Part shown: piece by piece, positions 36,181-64,000 of the stretch
Position numbering within the stretch: position 1 is the stretch's first letter
How the letters are laid out: every line of letters begins with the position of its first letter
Source of the DNA: Oscheius onirici
Lineage: Eukaryota; Nematoda; Chromadorea; Rhabditida; Rhabditidae
Length of the DNA: 64,000 nucleotides
Reading direction: 5' to 3'
NCBI GenBank assembly: GCA_932521025.1
Contig: OW051469.1
Span: 8,444,398-8,508,397 of the forward strand
Notes under the pieces: model-generated
The model's input: only the letters and a program-made list of their open reading frames with translations
Told to the model about the DNA's origin: nothing
Databases searched by the model: none
Position numbers and translations under genes: made by a program

Positions 36181-37577
36181 CTAGTTCTTCTGGAAGACGC
36201 GACAGAAGAAAGGCTTTCTCTTGAAGCTCACGACTCTCTTCACAGTCACCTTCTTCTGAACTTGGCATTCTTCTTCTCTCTCGATATCTCCAAGAATACT
36301 AATCACATCGAACAGCTCGTTCCTTCTTCTGGGAACTTTCGTCTCCTTCTTGACTGGTACAGGGACTAAAACAATCTGAAATTGACAAATATTACTCGAA
36401 ATCTCCAAATGTCTTACTCTCTGTTGAAGGATCTTCTCCTTTTCTTCTTCGACAAGTCTAAGGAAGTCCTGGTCAGGAATAAAGAGTTCCTCGATGTTGG
36501 AGAGGAAGAACAGGGCGATGTTTTGGATCTGATCGGGACTGATTCTAGTCGAAGAGACGAGACATTTGACCAGATGGTCAAGGACCAGACACCTGGGATC
36601 ATCCCTTGAAATTTTCTTCATCAGACGGAGAACTGTCTCCAGTTGACCACGACGTTGACTGGGAAGAGTCAGAAGGAGGAGAGACACGGCAGACATCAGA
36701 GACTCTTCGACTTTTCCATAGAAGTTTCCAGAAGAAATCTCGTCGAAAATGTCCAAGATGGCCATGGCTTCCTTCTCGGTGAGAAAGGAGGTCTTGGAGA
36801 AGAAGTCACTGAGTTCGTTGAAAACCTTGACGGCATTCGGATTCTCCTGAGAGAATGGAAGCTTGTTCAGGTAGTTGATCTGACTCTGGACAGTCTCTTG
36901 GAACAGATCTGGAACTGGACTTTACTACTGAACAAGACTCTGAACAAACCTGTGACTGTCTCTCCCTCACAGTTCTTCCAGACTGTGCTTCCCTGGACAT
37001 CCAGAGAGAAGAAAAAGTCGGCTGGGAAGAACTGGTAAAGACGAGTTTGGAAGCTGGTACTGTAGCAATTCCACAGATCGACCTTGTTCATCAGAGGCTT
37101 CTGGGTTACTGTAGAAAGAGGAGTCTGGGTGCATCTGGCGACTTCGATGCTCTCTTCAGAAACCTTTCTTTTGGCGGCAAATCTAAAATTCAAAAAATTA
37201 GAAAACTCTAGAGGACAGAACAAACCGATAGATGCCAGCCAGTTTGAAGATCTTGGCCTCATTCTTTTTACAGCCGATTCGAACAAAGACCTTCTCTTTG
37301 AGCATGGCTTCCAGCAGCTTGACCGTCTGTTCCGTGGTCAGTTTTTCTTGAGTATAGGGGTTGATGAGTAGGGCTTCGAACAAGTAGGTGAGGGCTTCTT
37401 TTCCAGTGAACGAGCTCTCAAAGACGGTGAGTAGACGACTGTGTCTTCGTTGAGGACAGCCGGCGAGGAAAATGTCCACAATGTTCTTCCACTGAAAAGA
37501 AGGAGAGAGTTTTCTGGGATAAAAAGACTTACAGTCTGGAAGGCATTGAACTGATTCTGGAAGGTGAGAGGAGACAT
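36181..37577 (-). CDS. DEP-domain protein, DEPDC1 / LET-99 type
   Basis: Five exons: 37577-37533, 37491-37226, 37182-36950, 36914-36418, 36375-36181; 411 aa. A DEP domain occupies about residues 16-105: WKNIVDIFLAGCPQRRHSRL, SSFTGKEALTYLFEALL, TTEQTVKLLEAMLKEKVFVR, with a final IYRF. The arrangement of basic RRH residues after the first helix is that of the DEPDC1/LET-99 group. The middle part has VDLWNCYSTSFQTRLYQF and an alpha-helical stretch (LNKLPFSQENPNAVKVFNEL) followed by a leucine-rich region like the degenerate RhoGAP-like part of the family; the tail is basic. The 35-bp intron between exons 3 and 4 was chosen because it keeps the frame open. Related proteins work in cortical control of spindle position and cell division; the exact orthologue is uncertain. 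Confidence 0.75.
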
Positions 37578-37767
37578 TCCTAGACGAGTAGAGGTGAGTT
37601 GAATGAGGAGAAAGAAGCGAAATCGGTCTCATGGGTCAGGGCAGAAGCGAAGCCCGGTCAGAGTGTCTGGAAGCGGAGGGACCCTCAGCTTCAGACTATT
37701 ATGACGGTCTATATACAAGCCAACAATAAAAGGAAAACTGCTTAAAAATAAAGCTTCATATAGAGAT

Positions 37768-43820
<6,053 letters not shown>

Positions 43821-44716
43821 CGAAAAGTAGCAACGGCAACAACTATAGATCCATGATAAGGGGCTGACAAGGGACTGCCGCCGGTTGACTGATAGCCAGG
43901 CGGGGAGAAAAGCGCCTTGTGTTTATATGACCGATTGACCTGTGTGGAAAAGCACGCTAAGATAAACAATTGACCCGATATGATGTGACGAGGACCATGA
44001 TTCAGTTAAAAGCTTTTTTCAAGCGGAAAAGACTAAAAATTTGGATACTTAACTGTTTCTTTAACGGCCCAAAACCTGATTTTTCGTTCTTGTCATGTTC
44101 GTCAAAGTGAAAAGTCTGGTCTTCAGTTGGGGGAGTATGATGTCAACCAGTTCAGCTCAGAGAGCTTGGAATTCAATAGACATTCGTTTCAATCTAAATT
44201 TACTCAGAAATAGGGGCCAAATCTTGAATTTCCTCCAAAATAATTTCCCAAAATTAACAGGATAGCATGCTCCGATTAGTCAATTGGACAGGACAATATT
44301 GTACTGTGGTACGCTTACAGTATGGGGGTTAATTGGGCAATACCTCTAGCAAATAGCTATGCACCAGTAAAAATGACTTCAGTGTCGTATTCGTTCACCC
44401 TTAGGTAATACGTTTCCTCTGAGAATTCGAAAATAGAACATAGACAAAAAAGGAGCTGCAAAATTTCAAATAGGGGGAGAACTAGAAGTTCTACAGACCT
44501 TTGCGACTGTAATAGACATAAATCACGATTCAATGCCGTGCGTTCTACTCGATCAGAACAAAGAAATGTGAGGAGGGGAAAGTTGTTTCCTTCCGGAACA
44601 GCTGACATCAAGGAGGAAGTCAAAGGCTGGCCATTTGCATGGTTAAATAGGAGCAAACAAGTTTATTATGTCAACAGTGAATCTCAATATTTGGAAGTGA
44701 ATTTCACGAAAAAGTT
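43821..44716. other. Spacer between ABCC paralogues 1 and 2
   Basis: About 0.9 kb with no exon or recognisable repeat; it presumably carries the promoter of paralogue 1 and the 3' end of paralogue 2. Confidence 0.5.
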
Positions 44717-52205
<7,489 letters not shown>

Positions 52206-53221
52206 AGCTTGCTCTGAAAATAGCAACTTGACCTTTAGGACAGGGGCAAAGCACGTGTGGAAATAAAGATAAGGGAATGAGGAACTGGATTGAAAAAAAA
52301 CCCGAGCTACAAAGAGAGAGAGAGAGACAGGAGCAGTCACTAGTCATCAAGGGAATTCCCATCGGTCATACATATGTCCTGATAGTGAGAATGATGATAA
52401 CCTAATCGACTTTGCTCCCGATTTGCATCACAACCAGGTCGAACTTATATCATCACACGGAATACGATGAGTTTTGCGGAAAAGATCAAAAACTGATACG
52501 AGAATATATAGACGCGCTCTCACGGACAACTCCGTGAGAAATGGCGCTTTGATTACGAAACTCTTCGCTTGCACCCTCACTCACATTTGTCAGCACAGAT
52601 TGTTTACAGCCAGAGATCGCTGAAGCTCAAAAGATCAATATGCATGCCCTTAGCGTTTTGAAAAGAGCACGATGCTTTTCTGGGAAAGAACAGTACTGGA
52701 ACAAAGTTTTCTCTTATTACCTCCCGGGTCACCAAGACGACGAATAGGGAAACCACTCTAATGTTTCTCAAATACATAGCCAGTCTCCAAGAGTTCTGCT
52801 GCTTCATACAAGCATGCCTTGATCTTTTTACTGGTTTTTAAAAGGAACGCGGCTCCCAGCTGATAACCACTAATGATTGTTCATGGTCGAATGGCTGTTC
52901 ACAACTGAAACTGACTTACTGCTCGTAGAACTAGTGGACGAACATTTGGGATGGAAACATTTTAGACGAACATTTGGTGTTCGACCTACTCAGTAGCTAG
53001 AGTTTCCCCTGGTTACTTCGTTCTAACGCTCGCTGAATTGTTATGGAACAGGACCGAAAATTACAGAGGTAGTTGATTTGACAAAGGGAAAAAGAATAAA
53101 AAAGCCGAATAAATCGAATTGTTCATTTTTATGTATTATGTCAACAATATCACAGGGAATATGATGAAGTAAAGCTCTTGGATGCCCGGGCTTGAATGAT
53201 CTTCAAGTGGAATGTGTGGGT
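52206..53221. other. Spacer between ABCC paralogues 2 and 3
   Basis: About 1 kb without recognised exons or repeats. A minus-strand TTTCAG acceptor (52213-52222) lies just upstream of the paralogue 2 start. Confidence 0.5.
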
Positions 53222-58995
<5,774 letters not shown>

Positions 58996-60761
58996 GCTGA
59001 CAGTCGAGGGCGATGGGACCTGCAAAGAGAAATGATGATAAAACGAGAGAAGGAGCAGACTAATTGAGCTAAACTAATGTCATCAAAAGCTGACCGAGAT
59101 TAGGAAAACGGGTGGGTGATATCAGATTTTTCGAAATGTCGAGTGAGAGATAGGAAAGCACACTGTGAGCACGGTTTATATACCTAGGAATGATCTGAGC
59201 AATCGATAGAGAGGAAAAAGCGCTTTTTTGTAAACTATTAGTCAGTCTAATGCTGACAAATCTGATCAAGGAAACCAAGAGTTTAGGGACTGAGAGTCTG
59301 TGGGCCTGAGGGATAGAGAGACTGAGAGAGTCTGGAACAAAGAAATGATGACAAATCTGACACGAAGCTTCCTCCGAACGAAATACGAATTCCCACCTGG
59401 ACTGCTATTTTCAGAAGAAACAATTATTGCCCATTATGTCCGTCCAGTCGCTATCAGTTTTGCACCCGAAAGAGAAACAGAAAACAAAAATATGAGAGCA
59501 AAGGAGGGAGGGGAGAGACAACCCAGCTGTTCTCTGGAAAGGCCGTCCCTCGGGCGCGGGAGAGTAGAGAACACGAAGAGTCTCAGTGGAGCAGACATCC
59601 AACCTAATTCAAAGCGCTTGCAGTGGATGATGAAATGAACAAAATGACATAAAATATGCTCTAGAGAAGTTAAAAATAAGAGGAGAGGGTCTGTCAAGAG
59701 AGAAAGAGAATCTAGGAAACATGCCACCTAGAGAACATACGCTTTGGAGTGACCCTTATCTCTCCAAAGAAGCTGGATTCTTTCGCACGTTGTCTAGTCC
59801 ATGTTCTCATATAATTACGGTCCTTTAAAGCTACTGAAATTTTAAATAACGTAAGGCTTTAAAGAGATTTTATTGTTGCTAGCTACTGCGTGAGCAAAGT
59901 TGGCGCCCAGCGAGTTCAATGAATTTGTGCAAAATTTCCCAGGCAGTTTTCGAGACAAAGAACTCATTGTCAAGCTTTTTGATGTTCTTAAAAGTTGTAG
60001 CTTTGGATTTGTTCTACAACTTTGTAGAACATTGCAAAGCTGAAAAAGGTCATCTTCGGGCTGAAAACCAGTAGACAAGTGACTTCGTTCCAACTGATGA
60101 CCGAATGGTAACTAAAGCGCCCAACTTTTCCTATCAATTTCGTAGCGAAAACGTGGTCCAATACATTTGCGATGTTCTACAAAGTTGTAGGTTCTTGGAT
60201 CTGCTCTACAACTATTCAAACCACCAAACTCTAATAAATATTATCTTCGACCCAAAAAAGGCGCTACAAACGGCGGATCTAGAAGACTCCACTAGAAACA
60301 CGGTATTCAAATTGGCGTTAACTAGGAATTTATAGGTAGGCGAAAAGATCTAAGCTTTAAAAATTCAACCTAGAAAAACGTAAGAGGATATGAGGACGAC
60401 CTCATCGAGAAAATGCCCCCTCCCGGCGTGTTAAAAACGGTCGTCTGTGCCCGACTTTGCATAAAAATGAGCCATGTGGTCATCATTTATGCGACTTGCG
60501 TTTCTGAGCACAGAGATGGGGCTCAAAAATTGTAATGAATGATGACAAAAGACATGCGAGCAATCCCTTTTTTCAGCTGATAAGCGCCAGCCGTGACATT
60601 CTTCCAATCTCTGATCTGGGAAAGTTTCAGGCTATTTTTTTCAGCGAGACGTTTGCTAAAACGATATTATATTCCCCGAGATGGGACTGACACACACACA
60701 AACATAATGAATATCACATGTAGATCACCAAACGAGATTGTGTCCAAAAATCCAAAAAGAG
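58996..60761. other. Spacer upstream of ABCC paralogue 3
   Basis: No exon is recognised. Between about 59890 and 60330 there are repeated CTACAACTTTGTAGAACATT-like and GTTCTACAAAGTTGTAG motifs, plus AAAGTTGGCGCCC and its near-complement GCGCCCAACTTT, suggesting an old inverted-repeat element. Related GTTGTAG/CTACAACTTTGCAGAA motifs occur in the intron at 40280-40320. Confidence 0.5.
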
Positions 60762-63287
60762 CTACAATTCCTTCTTCGTCTCGACGGCGGTTCGGGTGCT
60801 GTTCGGGACGGCTGTCTTTGTCGTGGAGCTCGTCGTATCGTCGCCCTTTTTGACCTTCGGCTTTCTCGGCAGCACTCGCAGCAGAATCTGATAGGTGATG
60901 GGCCAGACGAGGAAGTAGAGGATGAAGCCGATGAAATAGATCGATTTTGCTGGCTGAAAATGACATTTTTAGTATTTTCAAAATGGTACGTCTTTGACGG
61001 TCAAAATTGCAGCCTAGACAGCGTGAACTTTCTTTGAAAACGTTTTCGACAGAGAAGGAGAAAGTTCCAGAAGCTTTTGGCGTGTAGATTTGAACAGGAA
61101 CAACGAAAAAGGGTGGAAAAATGTCTAACAGATTTGGACGGACTGTTTACAAGTCTAAATGTGGCCTACGCCGTTTTCGCTTGTCGCGATTGCCACGAGA
61201 AATCAGGAAAGATTCGGTGGTTTCAGCAACAAAAATAAGACAAAAAACTCACTCTGATCCAGTATTTGGTTTTGATTAGTCCCATATGAAGGAATCCGGA
61301 GCCCATGCTGTAATTTACGAGCAGTTTGCCAAAGATCCAGACGAAGGGACGAACAGCCGGAATTTTTAGGAACTCTGCCCATCCTGGTGTCCTGTCAATC
61401 AGTCCATACAGCTAAATATTAAAATTTTATAGAAAAAAATGACCTAAAATACCTGCTGTTCGGCCAGAACACATCCAAATTCGAAGAAGAAGAGCAGGAA
61501 GTAGCCGAGGTGGTATCCGTGCCAGACTGCCAAATATACCAGGGTGACCAAATGCGCTCCGGGCTTGCTATTGAGCCATCGGAGACGGCGGAAAATGTGA
61601 TTTTTGGCGAAGGTGTTCGTGCCGACGTTAAAGGACTGTACAATGGCCGAATAGTCTGAAGCATACTCCCAGAGCCAGATGTGTAGATCGCGCGTTCCGT
61701 CCCATTTGTCCTCGCCCTTTTCGTCTTTTCCGTTGTAGGAGATTCCGTTGAGGATGGCAGCTCCCTCAGAGATGAGCCACATTCCACAGTAGCGGTACAT
61801 TGTCAGACGGAACCAGATCGTCACCCACGTCCAGCGGGCAAAGAAGGAGCGATTGTCGAAATCGTCGGAATTGAGCCATTCGGGCGTGATCCAGACGGCT
61901 CCCCATTGCGTGAGAACCATGTAGGTGCAACCGGCAAGGAAACGGCCCAGAGATGGCATCAGACTAAAAAATGAAGGATTTTATAGTACAAAGCACCAAA
62001 AAAAATGGAAAAGATAGAACAGAAACGCATGTTTTACATATTTTGGTCCTCTAACAGCATACGAGAAGAAACTTACGCAGACTGACGTGGCTGTCCATTC
62101 TCGTCCAAGGCATTGCCTTCGACAAAATAGCGGAATCGGCTCAGAGTGAACTGCGGGCCGACTAGAGTTCCCGTAAAGAACCATCCTAAAATGATGAGAA
62201 TTTGAAGGAAATTCGTCAAAACACAAACCGAAAGCGGCAATTTCGATCAGAGTGGGCTTGTCACGAATGGCTGTGAGTTTCTGGTCGGGCTTCAACGTGT
62301 CGTAGTGGACTCCGTCGTAGACGTCCATGACGAGACCGATGAATCGAAGAGTCATAATGCAAAACGGAGTCGTCCATGTAATGTCGTACTGGTCGGATTC
62401 GGCATACCAGTAGCCGATGAGCAGGTGGCCCTGAAAGATAAGCGTTTTGAGAGGAGAAAGGTTTATGCGGAAAGTTGTTAGTACAGAAGTTTGCCAATGT
62501 TTTTTTAGGCAATTTTGTTCGATTTTCCACAATTTTTCATTCTCTATACCTTGTGCCAAATCTTCATCCTACGTACTTATATTTTGCGCGAAGGTGGCAC
62601 CCGCGGAAGTACTGATTTGAACGGACTTCCTCATGCTTTTTGTGCGTAATTTTCAGCAACTAAAAAGTATGTAACATGGGTGTTTGCAAATTCCGGGCAT
62701 AAATGGATAATTTGAAATCTTGCGCGGCATTTCGTCCTGTAACTTTCAGCTATTTCCGATAATAAATGGTACACTACAGCTTTGATTTTTTATTGGTACG
62801 TCAATGTCATGCCTTTCTTCAGTCTTGGAGCAAACGATGAACAAATTCTGGACAAAATACTCGGCCATCTTCCAAAGCCAGAAAACAAAAAAAAATAACA
62901 AGAAACTCACCAAGAAGACGACATGAGCAGCTACGACAGATGCAGTGGTTCCGGCCATGAAGTTGGTAATAATGTAGGCGGTGCCAATGGCGAAGACGCT
63001 GTGGAAAATGGCCCAGCCTGATGTTTAGATCTTTTTAGCGAAAAAATGCGAGAAACTAACCATAACCGAATAGATATAGAAAAATTCCGACGGCGATAAA
63101 GTAGTAATATTGTACGAGCTTCGGCTTATTATAAAAGAACATCCGATAGAGGGCCGAGAAGCCATAAGCTGGAAGTTTAGGCTTGAAATAAGCAGGAAAA
63201 TGACTTACTTGCTAAGACAGACAGTAATAAAGTGAGGGCATCCTCTCTCACGCCGGCAGTTTCGGCCAGAGCGCCAACCAAGCCCAT
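60762..63287 (-). CDS. mboa-6: Lysophospholipid acyltransferase, LPCAT3/MBOA-6 type (MBOAT family)
   Basis: Eight exons: 63287-63209, 63168-63061, 63017-62911, 62430-62229, 62185-62077, 61963-61453, 61411-61253, 60953-60762; 488 aa. It follows LPCAT3 through its length: YDITWTTPFCIMTLRFIGLV, GTLVGPQF, GMWLISEGAAILNGISYNG, KWDGTRDLHIWLWE. The MBOAT catalytic residues are seen as Asn at about 314 (QSFNVGTNT) and His at about 350 (AVWHGYHLGYF), with the 36-residue spacing of the family. The protein ends KKEL, a dilysine-type ER retrieval signal comparable to KKME of vertebrate LPCAT3. Expected role: re-acylation of lysophosphatidylcholine and related lysolipids with polyunsaturated acyl chains in the ER. 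The start codon follows two closely spaced acceptors (TTTTCCAG, ATTACAG), suggesting trans-splicing. The symbol is by homology. Confidence 0.9.
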
Positions 63288-64000
63288 GGCTGTAATTACC
63301 TGGAAAATTAGGGGATTGGACATTAAAATGTAGAGAAAACTGAGAGGGAGGCAAAAAAAGCTACGGATACACGGAATATGTCTCATATAAACAATCTGAA
63401 GGATTTTAAAAATAAAATTGAATGACAAGCGATCCAGGTCGATAATTTGGTCTTTTTAGAGCTCAGGAACGTTATTCTGAGTGATATGGCCGGATTATAA
63501 CGTTCTCGAAGATGCAAACATTAGAAATGAATCATACCGCTTGTGAAATTGGAGGAAATACCAGAAAAACAATGTAAATTTGTGCATTTTTCTGTTATTT
63601 TTATTGAATACTGGATTCTGAGATTTCTACACGTGCTGAACATGATAAAGTTGACGTAGAACACGGGAGAAACAGGAAAGTTCGCAAAACATCAACAAAA
63701 GGCTATATTTTAGTCGTAAAGCGATTTCGAGTGAAAAGAATCGAAATTTCAATCTTTCTGGCTCAATTTTCGGTTGAAACTCGAGAAAAGGTCAAAGGAA
63801 AGGCGAAAGAACTGATTGCGTCAACTTCAAGGACAAGGTCACGTCAGCTAACCCAAAATTAGGTCAAATTTACACTGCAATAGCCGATTTTCACATCTTT
63901 TTAACCACAAAAACAGGAAGGAATAATTTGATGCAATCTGTGCGACTATCTGGGCGATATGGCCGTCTCGCAAAGAATAGAGCAGTCAGACGCAGATAGG
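63288..64000. other. Upstream region of the LPCAT3-like gene
   Basis: No exon, repeat or clear motif is seen apart from the minus-strand acceptors directly before the start codon. Confidence 0.5.

Noticed and set aside
36867-37286. Stop codon after SKRLSRVRSTT in the DEP-domain gene, taken at first as a frameshift
   Set aside because: A 35-bp GT-AG intron (36915-36949) removes it and joins the flanking exons in frame.

Overview
The window is nuclear DNA from a nematode, most likely a rhabditid. The evidence is compact genes with many short GT-AG introns ending in TTTCAG, TTTCAG-type acceptors a few bases before several start codons (as expected for spliced-leader trans-splicing), three chemoreceptor genes of the nematode-specific Srd type, and many small hairpin-type transposons (MITEs) in introns and spacers. 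The species cannot be told from the sequence. All gene models were built by hand from splice signals, reading phase and remembered family sequences; no alignment was run.

Layout, + strand, left half: the 3' part of a ClC-3/4/5-type Cl-/H+ exchanger (2-7256) with a 3.3 kb transposon-filled intron; a repeat-rich spacer; a SNAPC1-like subunit of the snRNA-activating complex (9713-12130); an unresolved 1.6 kb stretch with exon-like segments on both strands (12.5-14.1 kb); simple-sequence DNA; and a complete myosin phosphatase targeting subunit (MYPT/MEL-11 type, 16161-24564) with two alternative last exons.

Layout, - strand, right half: three srd chemoreceptor genes in tandem (25376-26631, 27174-28495, 30999-32515); two decayed C-type-lectin-like paralogues (33.0-36.0 kb); a DEP-domain protein of DEPDC1/LET-99 type (36181-37577); a head-to-tail array of three full-length ABCC/MRP transporters (37768-43820, 44717-52205, 53222-58995); and an LPCAT3/MBOA-6-like lysophospholipid acyltransferase (60762-63287).

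The genes do not form one pathway. The strongest observations are: (1) a 688-bp stretch of the second nucleotide-binding domain of the three ABCC genes is almost identical at the DNA level while the rest has diverged, which points to recent gene conversion; (2) the myosin phosphatase gene carries a duplicated terminal leucine-zipper exon, with a poly(A) signal lying between the two copies; (3) the ABCC paralogues have 23, 19 and 14 introns at otherwise matching positions; (4) several MITE families are present, including a nested double insertion with its empty-site counterpart about 440 bp further on, and an unusual family built of palindromic GTTCG or GCTCG arrays.
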